A stretch of DNA of 64,000 nt from Hyphomicrobiales bacterium (GTDB lineage Bacteria; Pseudomonadota; Alphaproteobacteria; Rhizobiales; Rhizobiaceae), in the NCBI GenBank assembly GCA_900471815.1, contig UICE01000001.1, forward strand, positions 211,114 through 275,113. The letters are read 5' to 3'. A program made the translations under genes and the position numbers. Positions 19,720-30,475 of the stretch are shown here, in pieces. Within the stretch, counting starts at the first letter, position 1, and the number at the start of each line of letters is the position of its first letter. Under the pieces are notes generated by a model that had not been told where the DNA came from, did no database searches, and saw only the letters and a program-made list of their open reading frames with translations.

Positions 19720-20682
19720 ATGGCAACACAATCGGCGAAAGCGCATGCCGGATCCAAAAAAGTTATTTACGCAGCGATACTTGGCAATCTTCTGATTGCC
19801 GTCACCAAGTTTGTCGCGGCTTTCTTTACCGGCAGTTCCGCCATGCTTTCGGAAGGTGTCCACTCTCTGGTTGATACCGGAAATGGAGCGCTTCTCCTCT
19901 TTGGTCTGCGCCGCGCGGCCAGACCTGCCGACCGTAGTCATCCGCTCGGCCATGGCCGGGAGCTATACTTCTGGAGTTTCATCGTCGCCTTGTTGGTCTT
20001 TGCCGTGGGTGCCGGAGTGTCCTTCTATGAGGGCGTCATCCATATTCTTGATCCGGAGCCCGTTGAAAACCCAATCATCAACTATGTTGTTCTTGGCCTT
20101 GCCATGTTGTTCGAGGGAACCTCCTGGTACATAGCGTTGAAAGAATTTCGCACTGTTAAAGGCGACCTTGGTTACGTCGAGGCGGTGCGGATTAGCAAAG
20201 ATCCAAGCGTCTTTACGGTATTGTTCGAAGACACAGCTGCCCTGCTCGGGCTTGTTATTGCTCTTGTTGGCATTTCCGCCGCGCAACTCTTCAATATTCC
20301 AGAATTGGACGGTATCGCCTCTATCGGAATTTCGATCATACTCGGCGGAACCGCGATTTTTCTGGCGCGAGAGAGCAAGGGCTTGCTGATGGGCGAGGCT
20401 GCACTCCCAGAGGTGGATCAGCAAATCCTCGACATTGCCAACCAGGACCCGGCAGTTCAACGCGCCAATGGGGTGCTAACAGTCCATATGGGTCCAAAAC
20501 AGATCGCGGCGAGCCTCAGTGTGGAATTCGAAGATCACATGCGCGCGCCAGAAATCGAAGCCTGTGTTCAACGCATCGAAGCGGCTCTGAAAAAAGCCAA
20601 TCCTGATATTATCAGCCTCTTCGTCAAGCCGCAGACGACCGGAACCTGGGAGGTTCGGCGCAAAACCATCGAAGCTGGCTAA
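19720..20682 (+). CDS. Cation diffusion facilitator (CDF) family transporter
   Basis: 320-aa inner-membrane divalent-metal/proton antiporter. Helices are visible from about residue 16 to 205, with the metal-site motif GVHSLVDTGNGAL (His and Asp) in helix 2 and HPLGHGRELYFW in the loop after helix 2, a variant typical of the SLC30A9-like CDF branch. A C-terminal cytoplasmic dimerisation domain follows. Branch membership does not tell Zn from Mn, Fe or Co. It diverges from the hyuA gene and has a perfect EcfG-type promoter, so stress-responsive expression is inferred. Confidence 0.9.
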   Translation: MATQSAKAHAGSKKVIYAAILGNLLIAVTKFVAAFFTGSSAMLSEGVHSLVDTGNGALLLFGLRRAARPADRSHPLGHGRELYFWSFIVALLVFAVGAGVSFYEGVIHILDPEPVENPIINYVVLGLAMLFEGTSWYIALKEFRTVKGDLGYVEAVRISKDPSVFTVLFEDTAALLGLVIALVGISAAQLFNIPELDGIASIGISIILGGTAIFLARESKGLLMGEAALPEVDQQILDIANQDPAVQRANGVLTVHMGPKQIAASLSVEFEDHMRAPEIEACVQRIEAALKKANPDIISLFVKPQTTGTWEVRRKTIEAG

Positions 20683-20719
20683 GATCGGAATTATCCGTCA
20701 GGTCAGATGCAGTCTGGCC

Positions 20720-21955
20720 TTACTCCTCGCCATCGACCACCCGCAAGCGCAACTGGCCTGTCGTGGAAGCTGCCGACCGCGTTGTATCGTGCGCTTTTGT
20801 TTCGCCCACTGGCGCTTCCGCGAATTCCAGCGCTTCGATCTTCTGGCCGCGCTTGGTCACCTTGCTGGAAGATACCAGAATATCGTCAATATCCTTGTTT
20901 GCCTGACTGAAATGGGTTTGCAGACGCCGCACACGATCATCAAGACGGCCAACATCTTCCATCAACCGGATGACTTCGCCCTGTATCAAATGCGCCTGTT
21001 CCCGCATGCGTACGTCTTTGAGCACAGCCTGAATGACCTGAATGGATAGCATCAGCAATGAGGGCGATACGATCACGATACGCGAGCGATGCGCCTTCTG
21101 GATCACGCCTTCGAAATTCTCATGAATTTCAGCAAAGACCGATTCCGAGGGCACAAACAGAAACGCCGTATCCTGCGTCTCGCCATTGATAAGATATTTT
21201 TCTGCAACATCACGAATATGAATCTCGATATCGCGCCGGAACTGAGTAGCGGCGATCTTCTTGCCTTCCGGCGTTTCGGATTCACGTATGGCGTTCCAGG
21301 CTTCCAGGGGAAACTTGGCATCAATGACCAGATTTGCTGCACCATTGGGCATGCGAACCACGCAATCAGGTCTGCTTCCATTCGACAGGGTTGCCTGAAA
21401 CTCATAAGCGCCCTGCGGCAGACCATCGGCGATAATCGCTTCCATCCGCGCCTGACCGAAGGCCCCACGCGTCTGTTTATTGGCAAGAATTGCCTGCAAT
21501 TGGACGACCTGACCCGCAAGCGTTTGAATATTATTCTGCGCCGTATCGATGACCGCCAGCCGTTCTTGCAGTTTGGCGAGATTTTCGTGCGTGGACTTGG
21601 TCTGATCGGTCATGGTCTGGCCAATTCGGGTGGTCATGCCGTCGAGCCGCTCCCGAATGGATTGATTAAGCTCTGCCTGACGAGAACCGAAAAGTTCAGC
21701 CATTGTCTGCATGCGACCTTGCATTTCAGATTGGCTTTTAAGAATTTCTCCCATTCGCGCTTCCGCGTCGCGGGCACGATCTTCCGCCTGTATCTCCGCG
21801 ACAAGCCGCATCCGTGCTGCCCGCATGACAGCAACAATGGCAAAAATCACCACCAAAGCCATGACAAGCGCCACTGTAAACAGTGTTGCGCCTACAGATA
21901 TTGAGGTCGCGCCGAGCTGAAACAGCGTTTGATCGAGAGAAATTGAAGTTTCCAT
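20720..21955 (-). CDS. rmuC: DNA recombination protein RmuC
   Basis: 411-aa RmuC-family protein, thought to be a nuclease-like factor limiting inversion at short inverted repeats. An N-terminal membrane helix (about residues 20-43) is followed by a long coiled coil (about 45-150) and the RmuC core with QFRRDIEIHIRDVAEKYLI, FLFVPSESVFAEIHE and VSPSLLMLSIQVIQAVLKD. It lies convergent to the CDF gene and divergent from def, the usual rhizobial context. Confidence 0.92.
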   Translation of the reverse strand: METSISLDQTLFQLGATSISVGATLFTVALVMALVVIFAIVAVMRAARMRLVAEIQAEDRARDAEARMGEILKSQSEMQGRMQTMAELFGSRQAELNQSIRERLDGMTTRIGQTMTDQTKSTHENLAKLQERLAVIDTAQNNIQTLAGQVVQLQAILANKQTRGAFGQARMEAIIADGLPQGAYEFQATLSNGSRPDCVVRMPNGAANLVIDAKFPLEAWNAIRESETPEGKKIAATQFRRDIEIHIRDVAEKYLINGETQDTAFLFVPSESVFAEIHENFEGVIQKAHRSRIVIVSPSLLMLSIQVIQAVLKDVRMREQAHLIQGEVIRLMEDVGRLDDRVRRLQTHFSQANKDIDDILVSSSKVTKRGQKIEALEFAEAPVGETKAHDTTRSAASTTGQLRLRVVDGEE

Positions 21956-22067
21956 AACCCTAGAGTAACCGATTCGATTGGCAAATGTGAGATCAAAACA
22001 TGAACATTTTTATGATTGGGTCTGATGCCGCATTGACGGCTGAAAATCGAGATATTAGGTGAAGGAC

Positions 22068-22598
22068 ATGTCTATCAAACCGCTCGTCATCCTTCCCGAT
22101 CCGCTGCTTCGTCAAGTTTCCAAACCTGTCGAAAGTTTTGACGTGGATTTGCGCAAATTTTCCGCTGATATGCTGGACACAATGTATGATGCGCCCGGCA
22201 TTGGTCTGGCGGCCATTCAGGTCGGCACACCCATCCAGATGCTGGTCATTGATCTTGCCAAAGAGGACGAGCCGAAGGCGCCGCAGGTTTACATCAACCC
22301 ACAGGTGCTTTGGTCCAGCGACGAGCGGAATATTTACGAAGAGGGCTGCCTTTCCATCCCTGATTACTATGCGGAAGTCGAGCGGCCCAAACAGGTTCGC
22401 GTTTCCTATTTCGATATTGAGGGGAAGCCCCAAGAAGTCGAAGCGGACGGACTTTTGGCCACATGCCTTCAACATGAGATCGATCATTTGAACGGTATTT
22501 TGTTCATCGATTACATTTCGCGGTTGAAGCGTGAAATGGTGGTGAAGAAGTTCAAGAAACTCGCCAAGGATCGCCCCACAAGTCGATTGGCGGTTTAG
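22068..22598 (+). CDS. def: Peptide deformylase
   Basis: Removes the formyl group from nascent N-termini. All three PDF motifs are present: [10 protein letters not shown] (residues ~44-53), [11 protein letters not shown] (Cys metal ligand), and [10 protein letters not shown] (two His ligands and catalytic Glu). 176 aa from the ATG at 22068; AGGTGA lies about 6 bases upstream, while a GTG at 22059 adds 3 residues. Followed 3 bases later by fmt, a functional pair for formyl-methionine handling. Confidence 0.95.
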   Translation: MSIKPLVILPDPLLRQVSKPVESFDVDLRKFSADMLDTMYDAPGIGLAAIQVGTPIQMLVIDLAKEDEPKAPQVYINPQVLWSSDERNIYEEGCLSIPDYYAEVERPKQVRVSYFDIEGKPQEVEADGLLATCLQHEIDHLNGILFIDYISRLKREMVVKKFKKLAKDRPTSRLAV

Positions 22599-22601
22599 GC
22601 G

Positions 22602-23537
22602 ATGAGTTTGCGAATTATATTTATGGGCACGCCGGATTTTTCCGTGCCTATTCTCAATGCGCTGATCGGTCAGGGCCATGAAATTGTTGCGGTTTACAGC
22701 CAGCCACCACGCCCTGCTGGCAGGCGTGGACTTGAGCTGACCCCTTCGCCTGTTCACCGGAATGCGGAGCAATTCGGCATCGAGGTCCGCACACCCAAGA
22801 GCCTGAAAGATCCGGATGAGCAGCAGGCCTTTATCGACCTTAAGGCCGATGTTGCGATTGTTGTCGCCTATGGCCTGATTTTACCGAAAGAAATTCTCGA
22901 GGGCACCCGCCTCGGTTGCTATAATGGACATGCCTCATTGCTTCCGCGCTGGCGGGGAGCTGCGCCAATTCAGCGTGCCATTATGGCTGGTGACCTTGAA
23001 ACCGGCATCATGATCATGAAGATGGATGAAGGTCTCGATACTGGGCCGGTCGCCATGGTCGAGAAAATCAACATTACGGCTGACATGACGGCGGGCGAAC
23101 TGCATGACCAGCTTAGCATGGCCGGCGCTGATCTGATGGTGCGCGCCATTGCCGCTCTGGAACGCGACAGCCTGACTCTCACGCCGCAATCCGATGAGGG
23201 CGTAACCTACGCCTCCAAGATTACCAAGGTCGAAACCCGCATCGACTGGACCCAGCCAGCCATAGACGTTCACAACCGTATTCGTGGCCTGGCGCCGTTT
23301 CCCGGTACCTGGTGTGAAATGGAAATTGGCGACGATCTGGAGCGTGTCAAACTTCTGCGCTCAGTGCTCGCCACAGGCGTAGGTGCCCCCGGAACCGTAT
23401 TGGACGACGATTTACGCATTGCCTGCGGCGAAGGAGCTGTCCGTCTGCGGACATTGCAGCGTGCAGGCGGCAAAGCCATGGGTGGGCAGGAGTTTCAGCG
23501 CGGAGCTAAAATCGCGCAAGGCACACGACTGCCATGA
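22602..23537 (+). CDS. fmt: Methionyl-tRNA formyltransferase
   Basis: Formylates initiator Met-tRNA with 10-formyl-THF. The N-terminal catalytic domain has [15 protein letters not shown], then [18 protein letters not shown] and [13 protein letters not shown] (catalytic Asp); a C-terminal OB-like domain follows after about residue 205. The catalytic segment reads NGHASLLP where many homologues have NIHASLLP or NVHASLLP, a conservative change next to the His. 311 aa. ATGA overlap with the next gene. Confidence 0.95.
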   Translation: MSLRIIFMGTPDFSVPILNALIGQGHEIVAVYSQPPRPAGRRGLELTPSPVHRNAEQFGIEVRTPKSLKDPDEQQAFIDLKADVAIVVAYGLILPKEILEGTRLGCYNGHASLLPRWRGAAPIQRAIMAGDLETGIMIMKMDEGLDTGPVAMVEKINITADMTAGELHDQLSMAGADLMVRAIAALERDSLTLTPQSDEGVTYASKITKVETRIDWTQPAIDVHNRIRGLAPFPGTWCEMEIGDDLERVKLLRSVLATGVGAPGTVLDDDLRIACGEGAVRLRTLQRAGGKAMGGQEFQRGAKIAQGTRLP

Positions 23538-24028
23538 GTGATGTCACGGTCCAGACTACAAGCCCTGACGATTATCCTGAAGTTGCCAACCTTGTCGAGC
23601 GTGCCTTCGGGGGAACCGGCGAAGTTGAATTGATTTCTCGGTTGAGAGAAAATAACGATGTTCTGCTCGAGCTTGTTGCCCGGAAAAACGGGATTCTGAC
23701 AGGACACATCCTGTTTTCACGCGTGAAGATTACCGGTAAGAACCACGACGCCGTCGCTTTGGCGCCTTTGGCAGTATTGCCGGAGTTTCAAAAGCAAGGT
23801 GTCGGAAGTCTCCTCATTCAGACAGCCCATACGAAGCTCGTCGCTGCAGGAGAGACCTTATCGCTCGTTCTTGGCGATCCCGCATATTACGGCAGATTTG
23901 GCTATGAGCATCTGCGCGCTGCAGGTTTTGAGAGCGCTTACCAAGGGAAATATCTGCAAGCTTTAGCTTTTGCCGATGCGCCATCGACCGGCGTCCTGCA
24001 GTATGCTCCAGCTTTTGGAGCACTCTAA
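23534..24028 (+). CDS. GNAT-family N-acetyltransferase
   Basis: 164-aa acetyltransferase of the YhbS-like group. The acetyl-CoA loop is [15 protein letters not shown] near residue 83, followed by [21 protein letters not shown], the usual GxxxYYxRFGF segment of this group. It overlaps fmt by 4 bp and truA by 1 bp (TAATG), so it is embedded in the def-fmt-truA operon. The substrate is unknown; co-transcription with translation genes is the only functional hint. Confidence 0.85.
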   Translation: MSDVTVQTTSPDDYPEVANLVERAFGGTGEVELISRLRENNDVLLELVARKNGILTGHILFSRVKITGKNHDAVALAPLAVLPEFQKQGVGSLLIQTAHTKLVAAGETLSLVLGDPAYYGRFGYEHLRAAGFESAYQGKYLQALAFADAPSTGVLQYAPAFGAL

Positions 24029-24807
24029 TGCCCCGCTACAAGCTTACTGTCGAGTATGATGGTACGCCATATGCAGGTTGGCAGCGTCAGGAAAACGGCC
24101 ACACCGTCCAGGCCGCCATCGAACAGGCCATCTTCAAGTTTTGCGGTGAGAGCATATCTCTTGGCGCAGCCGGACGCACAGACTCGGGCGTTCATGCCAG
24201 CGCGCAGGTTGCCCATGTCGATCTCGTCAAGGACTGGAGCAGTTCAAAAATTCGCGAAGCGCTCAACGCCCATCTCGTTTTTGCGGGCGAAACTGTCAGT
24301 ATCATAAATGTAGAACTGGTCAGTTCTCAGTTTGACGCGCGATTTTCAGCAACGGGCCGCCACTATCTCTACCGGATCGTCAACCGCCGCCCCCCTGCCC
24401 CGCTGGAGGCTTATCGCGCATGGTGGGTGAAAAAGCCGCTTGATGCAGAAGCCATGCACGCTGCAGCGCAGAGGTTGATCGGAACACATGACTTCACCAC
24501 ATTTCGTGCAACGCAGTGCCAATCAAAAAGCCCTGTTAAAACGCTCGATTTCTTGAGCGTCAGCCGCAAGGGCGAAATTGTCGAGATCAGGGCGTCCGCG
24601 CGGTCATTTCTGCACAATCAAATTCGCTCTTTCGCTGGAACGCTGCAGGAAGTTGGCTGTGGGCGATGGGATGCGGATGATGTGAGCGCTGCTCTTGAAG
24701 CGCGCGATCGGCAGGCGTGCGGTCCTGTAGCACCACCCCACGGTTTATACCTGATCGGCGTAGACTACCCGCTCACCGACGGCATCGCAATTCCCAGAGC
24801 ATTTTGA
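24028..24807 (+). CDS. truA: tRNA pseudouridine(38-40) synthase TruA
   Basis: Makes pseudouridine at positions 38-40 in the anticodon arm. Catalytic aspartate in [15 protein letters not shown] (about residues 49-63), [12 protein letters not shown] near the N-terminus and [19 protein letters not shown] towards the C-terminus are all family motifs. 259 aa. The last 43 bases overlap the 3' end of the opposing membrane-protein gene. Confidence 0.95.
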   Translation: MPRYKLTVEYDGTPYAGWQRQENGHTVQAAIEQAIFKFCGESISLGAAGRTDSGVHASAQVAHVDLVKDWSSSKIREALNAHLVFAGETVSIINVELVSSQFDARFSATGRHYLYRIVNRRPPAPLEAYRAWWVKKPLDAEAMHAAAQRLIGTHDFTTFRATQCQSKSPVKTLDFLSVSRKGEIVEIRASARSFLHNQIRSFAGTLQEVGCGRWDADDVSAALEARDRQACGPVAPPHGLYLIGVDYPLTDGIAIPRAF

Positions 24808-25379
24808 AACGTGATCACCATCAATATCGAACCGATGATGAATGCGATGAAAAACGTCGCTGACCAAATATAGGGTTTTTTCAATGCCACATGCACCAGC
24901 CTGTAGGTAAAAACGATAATCAGCGCATAAACCATCATGCTAATGCTGCCAATCAGAGTTGGCCAGTCAGGAAAAAGCATTCGTACCAGCGTAGCTGGCA
25001 CCGTTAGCCACGCACCTATCGCAGATCCCCAATTGGTGGCGACGACATAAGGGCTGAAACGCTTTACGATTCCCAATGGTCGGGCAAGCAATGCCACTAT
25101 CACCAACGGCAGAACCCAGCTTGCAAGATCGATAAAGGCAGCACTTCCGATTATGGAAAGGCGGCTTCCAGTTCCCGGACGCAAAGCGACAAGGTCATTG
25201 GCAAAAACAATCCAGCCCAGAATGAGCGGCGGCAGCGATATTGTTATGGCGTGAAAAGACTGCCAAAAACCGTCTTCCGAAAAATCAAGCTCTTCAAGAC
25301 CGTCTGCATGACCATTCATCATGCGCCAGGTGCCGCGAAGATAGCGTTGTATTTCGTTCCAGTCGGGTATGTCGTTCAT
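24765..25379 (-). CDS. Uncharacterised multi-pass membrane protein
   Basis: 204-aa protein with an acidic soluble N-terminus (about 45 residues, containing [17 protein letters not shown]) and five predicted helices, about residues 47-65, 85-110, 120-145, 150-172 and 178-200. I do not assign a family. It starts 8 bases after the dapE stop and likely rides on the dapE transcript. Its 3' end overlaps truA in convergent orientation by 43 bases. Confidence 0.78.
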   Translation of the reverse strand: MNDIPDWNEIQRYLRGTWRMMNGHADGLEELDFSEDGFWQSFHAITISLPPLILGWIVFANDLVALRPGTGSRLSIIGSAAFIDLASWVLPLVIVALLARPLGIVKRFSPYVVATNWGSAIGAWLTVPATLVRMLFPDWPTLIGSISMMVYALIIVFTYRLVHVALKKPYIWSATFFIAFIIGSILMVITFQNALGIAMPSVSG

Positions 25380-25386
25380 CAACTCG

Positions 25387-26574
25387 TCACGCAAAAAAAT
25401 CCGCAATGAACCGCTCGTAAATCTGCGTCAAGGTTTCAAGATCGGCAACCGATACGCGTTCATCGACCATGTGCATGGTCTGGCCAACAAGACCGAATTC
25501 AACCACCGGGCAATAGTCCTTGATGAAACGGGCATCTGATGTGCCGCCGGATGTCGAGAGCTGAGGACGCTTTCCCGTCACCTTTTCAACCGAGGAGGTC
25601 AAAGTTCCGATCAGCTTTTCATTATGTGTCAGGAATACGTGGCTTGGACGATCGCGCCAGACCAGGTCGTAGTTCACCGGCGTCTTCCTACCCGGACGTA
25701 GCTTGCGGCGGCCTGCCGCCTTGTCGAGCCTGTTATGTATCTCGGCCATCAGCGTCTCATCGGTCCACGTGTCGTTAAACCTGACATTGAAGGTCGCACT
25801 GGCTTCGGCAGGGATAACATTGACTGCTGGGTTTCCAACATCAATCGTCGTTACTTCCAGATTGGTCGCCTGGAAATTCTTGGTGCCCTTGTCAAAGGCG
25901 GGATAGAGAAGGCTGTCGACGAGCATGGTCAGGCCACGGATCGGATTATCCGCAAGATGCGGATAGGCAGCATGCCCTTGTATACCGCGCACGATAATCG
26001 TGCCCGATAGAGAACCGCGACGGCCAATCTTGATCATATCACCGAGCGTATCCGGATTGGTCGGCTCACCAACGATTGCCGCGTCCCAGCTTTCTCCCTT
26101 GGCTTTTGCCCATTCGAGCAATTTACCGGTACCGTTGATGGAAGGCCCTTCCTCATCCCCGGTTATCAGAAATGAGATTGAGCCTTTGAGCTCACCGTTT
26201 TTCTCCAGATAGCGGGCAACAGCTGCGGCGAAACAGGCGATGCCGCCCTTCATATCCACAGCCCCGCGCCCATACATCTCGCCATTATGAATGGTCGCAG
26301 AGAATGGTGGATAGGTCCACGCCGCTTCATCGCCCACAGGAACCACATCCGTATGTCCCGCGAACATCAAATGCGGTCCGTTTCCGGAACGCCGTGCGTA
26401 AAGGTTCTCTACATCGGGTGTCCCATCTTCGCTGAAAACGGGTCGTTCGACCGAGAATCCCAACGGTGCCAGCAGGGATTGGACTGTCGTCAGTGCTCCG
26501 CCTTCCAAAGGCGTCACGGAAGGGCAGGCGATGAGCCGGGCGAGGTTTTGTACTGGATCAGCAGAGGATTTCAT
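25387..26574 (-). CDS. dapE: Succinyl-diaminopimelate desuccinylase
   Basis: Zinc-dependent M20 hydrolase of the succinylase branch of lysine/diaminopimelate synthesis. Metal-site motifs are [30 protein letters not shown] and [19 protein letters not shown] (catalytic Glu and ligand), with VNVRFNDTW-like dimer segment and [20 protein letters not shown] at the end. ATG at 26574 gives 395 aa, the Brucella length; a GTG further up would add 12 residues. No clear ribosome site was seen. Confidence 0.94.
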   Translation of the reverse strand: MKSSADPVQNLARLIACPSVTPLEGGALTTVQSLLAPLGFSVERPVFSEDGTPDVENLYARRSGNGPHLMFAGHTDVVPVGDEAAWTYPPFSATIHNGEMYGRGAVDMKGGIACFAAAVARYLEKNGELKGSISFLITGDEEGPSINGTGKLLEWAKAKGESWDAAIVGEPTNPDTLGDMIKIGRRGSLSGTIIVRGIQGHAAYPHLADNPIRGLTMLVDSLLYPAFDKGTKNFQATNLEVTTIDVGNPAVNVIPAEASATFNVRFNDTWTDETLMAEIHNRLDKAAGRRKLRPGRKTPVNYDLVWRDRPSHVFLTHNEKLIGTLTSSVEKVTGKRPQLSTSGGTSDARFIKDYCPVVEFGLVGQTMHMVDERVSVADLETLTQIYERFIADFFA

Positions 26575-26657
26575 GTGTAATGCGATAATGGAAAAGCGCG
26601 ATCCTGTCACGCTTCACGTGACTGATTTCGTGCCGCTTTTTGCTTGAAGGATGTGTC

Positions 26658-27674
26658 ATGGTCTCCAACAAATCGCGCATTGTCGTCGCTGGTTCAGGAT
26701 CAATCGGGTGCTATGTCGGTGGAAGCTTGGTAGCAGCTGGACGCGCGGTCTGTTTTTTGACGAGGCCTCGCACCGAGGCAAAGCTTCGAGAGGCCGGGCT
26801 TAAGGTCATCGACCTTGATGGGACACAGCAACTCATTCCACATCATGAGTTCGAACTGAGCAGCGATCCTGCAGTAGCCTTTGCCGATGCCGACATTGTT
26901 CTGATCACAGTTAAAAGCGGCGCCACAGAGGAAATGGCCGGACTTGCCGCAAAACATGCGCCTGCTGACGCCATTATCGTCAGCCTTCAAAACGGCGTCG
27001 GCAACACGGAAATTTTACGCCGCATACTGCCGGAAGGAACGGTCGTCATTGCCGGAATGGTGCCATTTAATGTCGTCCTGTCCGACAATTCCGCAGAACC
27101 GCTCACGGTAAGGCGAACCACTCAAGGCACGGTCCTCATCGACAAGGTTTTGGCTGAACTGCCCCGCGTTCTTTCCGTGCCCGGTCTGCCGGTGCGAGCG
27201 CACCCGGATATAGAGGGTGTTCTTTGGGGGAAATTGCTGATGAACCTCAACAATGCGCCAAATGCGCTGTCCAACTTACCGCTTGCCGAGCAGTTGGCAG
27301 ACCGCAAATGGCGGCAGCTTGTAGCCGACCAGATGAGCGAAGCCCTCAACATCATGACGGCGCATGGCATCACGCCAGCAAAAATCCAGGGCGTAAAGCC
27401 CGCTCTTCTTCCCTGGATTTTAAGATTGCCAAATTTTTTATTTCGCGTCGTCGCGCGCAAGATGCTGGCCATTGATCCGAGAGCACGATCATCCATGTGG
27501 GAAGACCTTGCGCGTGGCCGGCCAACGGAAGTGGATTATCTCCAAGGAGTGATTATCCAAATGGCACGGGAGAAGGGCCTATCGGCTACGCTCGCCGGTA
27601 AAGTTCTGTCCTGCGTCAAGCAAGCGGAGGGGAAACCCCTCCGCAGCCATTCCATTGAAGAAATCCGGTCTTAA
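26658..27674 (+). CDS. panE: 2-dehydropantoate 2-reductase (ketopantoate reductase family)
   Basis: NADPH-dependent reductase of the pantothenate route, or a close family member. The Rossmann motif [17 protein letters not shown] is at residues ~10-26, [17 protein letters not shown] near 105, and [16 protein letters not shown] near 190 with the conserved Lys and Asn. 338 aa. ATG at 26658 has GAAGGA 7 bases upstream. The last 4 bases overlap dapD tail to tail. ApbA/PanE paralogues are common, so the specific substrate is moderately certain. Confidence 0.86.
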   Translation: MVSNKSRIVVAGSGSIGCYVGGSLVAAGRAVCFLTRPRTEAKLREAGLKVIDLDGTQQLIPHHEFELSSDPAVAFADADIVLITVKSGATEEMAGLAAKHAPADAIIVSLQNGVGNTEILRRILPEGTVVIAGMVPFNVVLSDNSAEPLTVRRTTQGTVLIDKVLAELPRVLSVPGLPVRAHPDIEGVLWGKLLMNLNNAPNALSNLPLAEQLADRKWRQLVADQMSEALNIMTAHGITPAKIQGVKPALLPWILRLPNFLFRVVARKMLAIDPRARSSMWEDLARGRPTEVDYLQGVIIQMAREKGLSATLAGKVLSCVKQAEGKPLRSHSIEEIRS

Positions 27675-28525
27675 TCGCGCAGAAGCTCATTTATCGAGGT
27701 CTTGGAGCGGGTCTTTTCATCGACGCGCTTGACGATGACGGCGCAATAGAGACCTGGCCCCGGCTCACCATTTGGAAAAGGTTTTCCAGGCAGTGTTCCT
27801 GCAACCACGACAGAATATGGCGGCACTTCACCATAAAAGATTTCGCCCGTGGCACGGTCGACGATTTTGGTCGATTTGCCGATGAAGACGCCCATACCGA
27901 GAACGGCACCTTCGCGAACGATACAGCCTTCAACAACTTCCGAACGGGCGCCAATGAAGCAATTATCTTCGATGATCGTCGGGCCAGCCTGCATGGGTTC
28001 AAGAACGCCGCCAATGCCTACACCGCCTGAAAGATGCACGTGCTTGCCGATCTGCGCGCAGGAGCCAACCGTTGCCCACGCATCGACCATAGTGCCCTCG
28101 CCGACATAAGCACCGAGATTAACAAAAGACGGCATGAGGATTGCGCCTGGCGCAATATAGGCGGAACGGCGAACGATCGCATTGGGTACCGTGCGTATGC
28201 CAGCCTTGGCAAATTCAGTCGCGCCCCAGCCATCGAACTTGGATGGCACCTTGTCCCACCAGGTTGCGCCACCGGGTCCACCTTCGATGATGCCCATTGG
28301 GTTGAGGCGGAATGACAGGAGTACAGCCTTTTTAAGCCACTGATTGACCTTCCAGTTTCCGTCGGCCTGTTTCTCTGCCACGCGTGCTTCGCCGCTATCA
28401 AGGAGAAGCAACGATGCCTCGACCGCATCGCGGATTTCACCGCGTGTTTCAGTGCTGATCGCATCGCGTTCGTCGAAGGCCTTGTCAATCGTCTTTTCGA
28501 GGCCATTCAGATCGGGCTTGGACAT
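27671..28525 (-). CDS. dapD: Tetrahydrodipicolinate N-succinyltransferase DapD
   Basis: Trimeric left-handed beta-helix enzyme using succinyl-CoA, two steps upstream of DapE in the same pathway. Hexapeptide repeats run from about residue 110 to 220 (for example [20 protein letters not shown] and [20 protein letters not shown]). 284 aa, standard. Convergent with panE, overlapping by 4 bp; dapE lies about 1.1 kb downstream on the same strand. Confidence 0.95.
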   Translation of the reverse strand: MSKPDLNGLEKTIDKAFDERDAISTETRGEIRDAVEASLLLLDSGEARVAEKQADGNWKVNQWLKKAVLLSFRLNPMGIIEGGPGGATWWDKVPSKFDGWGATEFAKAGIRTVPNAIVRRSAYIAPGAILMPSFVNLGAYVGEGTMVDAWATVGSCAQIGKHVHLSGGVGIGGVLEPMQAGPTIIEDNCFIGARSEVVEGCIVREGAVLGMGVFIGKSTKIVDRATGEIFYGEVPPYSVVVAGTLPGKPFPNGEPGPGLYCAVIVKRVDEKTRSKTSINELLRD

Positions 28526-28675
28526 TTTAAGGTCACTCCATTACACGGGCAATTAATATCAATGGCCTAGTAAGATAAGTCTGCGAGAGGGTCAATCGCA
28601 GCACCATAATGTTGGATAAGGAATCCGATTGGATGTCTGCCAGCGTCATCTACGCCGCAGAAGGAGAAGTGAAAA

Positions 28676-29518
28676 TTGAATACTGACGAAAAAAACGGCT
28701 GGACGCCATTTTCCCACTCTTCTGAAGCGGTTCGCCGTGTAGGCGAAGCGCCTTCAACACCGCAGACCGAGTCCGACACCTATCGTCTTGCCTTTGCCGA
28801 TCCCGATTTCATGACCAAACGTGAATTGCGTGCCGTGCGACTGCAACTCGAATTGCTCAAGCCGGAAATGGCTTTGACCGAGCGTGGCATCCGCTCGACA
28901 GTCGTGCTGTTTGGCGGGGCGCGCATTCCGGAGCCCGGCGGTGAGGCATGGGCGGCCAAAAACCAGGTTCAGAAGAAAAACCTTGAAGCAAACTCACGCT
29001 ATTATGCCGAGGCACGGAAGTTTGCGCAGCTCTGCTCCGTCTATTCGGCGACCACCTACAACCGTGAATTCGTCATTGTGACAGGTGGTGGCCCCGGCGT
29101 GATGGAAGCGGGCAATCGCGGTGCTGCCGATGTTGGCGCGCCGACGATCGGTCTTAACATCGTGCTGCCGCATGAACAGGCGCCCAACGCCTATGTTACG
29201 CCGGACTTGTGCTTCAATTTCCATTATTTCGCGATCCGCAAGATGCACTTCCTGATGCGGGCCAAAGCAATGGCCATTTTCCCGGGCGGGTTCGGGACAA
29301 TGGACGAAACATTCGAGGCGCTGACCTTGATTCAGACCGGTCGTATGGAGCGCATACCATTCCTGCTTTTCGGCAAATCATTCTGGGAAAAGACGATCAA
29401 CTTTGAGTTTCTCGCGGAACAAGGTGTCGTTTCTCCTTCTGATCTCGAACTGATTACGTTCGTGGATGAGGCGGAAGAAGCATGGGACGTCATTCGTAAA
29501 TTCTACGATTTGCCTTGA
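28676..29518 (+). CDS. LOG-family (TIGR00730-like) protein
   Basis: 280-aa member of the Lonely Guy fold. Motifs are VTGGGPGVMEAGNRGA near residue 139 and IFPGGFGTMDETFEAL near 198 (the PGGxGTxxE signature). LOG proteins are nucleotide 5'-monophosphate phosphoribohydrolases or nucleosidases, often called lysine decarboxylase in error. The long N-terminal extension (about 75 residues) is typical of this bacterial subgroup. The start is TTG at 28676, with AAGGAG 8 bases upstream; a nearer GTG is out of frame. Confidence 0.87.
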   Translation: MNTDEKNGWTPFSHSSEAVRRVGEAPSTPQTESDTYRLAFADPDFMTKRELRAVRLQLELLKPEMALTERGIRSTVVLFGGARIPEPGGEAWAAKNQVQKKNLEANSRYYAEARKFAQLCSVYSATTYNREFVIVTGGGPGVMEAGNRGAADVGAPTIGLNIVLPHEQAPNAYVTPDLCFNFHYFAIRKMHFLMRAKAMAIFPGGFGTMDETFEALTLIQTGRMERIPFLLFGKSFWEKTINFEFLAEQGVVSPSDLELITFVDEAEEAWDVIRKFYDLP

Positions 29519-29553
29519 ACGCAATGATGGCCGCGCATTAACTCCAAGCGGTC

Positions 29554-30291
29554 TCATTCCTCAACTTGAGCGGGAACCTGCCTGTCGACCTGACCCGGCA
29601 GGATCGCGCTCAAAAATGCCGACAGATTATCGGTGACATAATCAACATGATCCGTTTGACCAGGATCGCGCTCCCAAATTTCTGAAAAAGTTGGTTCGAA
29701 ATTGTGCGGCACGATCAATACTGTTTTCATGCCCAGCGCTTTAGGTTCGATGAGATTACGAGCAAGATCCTCAAACATGACGCTGCAGCCGGGGTCTATC
29801 TTGTACAGGTCTAGAAACCGGTCATAGGTCGCCCTTTCAGGCTTGGGCATCAACTGAGCGGCGACAATATCAAAAATATCGTCAAACTCGTCCAGAACGC
29901 CTAGCTGTCTGGCGGCGCGTTCCGCATGACCGCGATCACCATTGGTGAAGATAAATTTGCGGCCGGGCAATTGGCGAAGCGCAATGGTCAATGATGGATC
30001 GGGAACCAGCCAAGAATAATCGATATCATGCACTTTCTGCAGAAAGTCATCTGAATCAATATCATAACGATCCATCAATCCCTTGAGGGTCGTGCCATAT
30101 TCTTTGTAAAATTTTTTTTGTACAATGCGCGCATCTGCACGCGAAAGCTTCAAAAAATCGGCTACATAACCCGTCATTTTCATATCAATCTGTGAAAACA
30201 GGTTAGAATGATGCGGGTAAAGGGTATTGTCGAGATCGAAAACCCAATCTGTCACATGGGCAAAACTTAAAGGATCTGGTTGGTTTGTCAT
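29554..30291 (-). CDS. HAD-superfamily pyrimidine 5'-nucleotidase
   Basis: 245-aa HAD subclass IA hydrolase. Motif I is VFDLDNTLYPHHSNLFSQ (catalytic Asp), the second motif FTNGDRGHAERAARQLG (Ser/Thr site at T), and the acidic third motif MFEDLARNLIEPKALGM. The sequence resembles SDT1/PHM8-type pyrimidine nucleotidases and is typically neighbour to argB and dapD in Rhizobiales. Convergent with the LOG gene. Confidence 0.88.
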   Translation of the reverse strand: MTNQPDPLSFAHVTDWVFDLDNTLYPHHSNLFSQIDMKMTGYVADFLKLSRADARIVQKKFYKEYGTTLKGLMDRYDIDSDDFLQKVHDIDYSWLVPDPSLTIALRQLPGRKFIFTNGDRGHAERAARQLGVLDEFDDIFDIVAAQLMPKPERATYDRFLDLYKIDPGCSVMFEDLARNLIEPKALGMKTVLIVPHNFEPTFSEIWERDPGQTDHVDYVTDNLSAFLSAILPGQVDRQVPAQVEE

Positions 30292-30475
30292 ATTCGCTTG
30301 GGTTTCCGCTCAGCTTTCCATCATAGAAAATTGGAGACTCTGCTCATTCTTTTGAAGCAATAGGAGAAAACCGACTTAACTGCGACCGCTTTTAAGTTTT
30401 TCGCTAACTGCTGTTTCATGAATTCGTCGTAGTAAACCGTGTTGTTGCTTCCGAGGTTAGGGTCAGGACCCATTA

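Noticed and set aside
28676-29518. Lysine decarboxylase
   Set aside because: Old annotations use this name for the PGGxGT family; the motif belongs to LOG phosphoribohydrolases and there is no PLP site.
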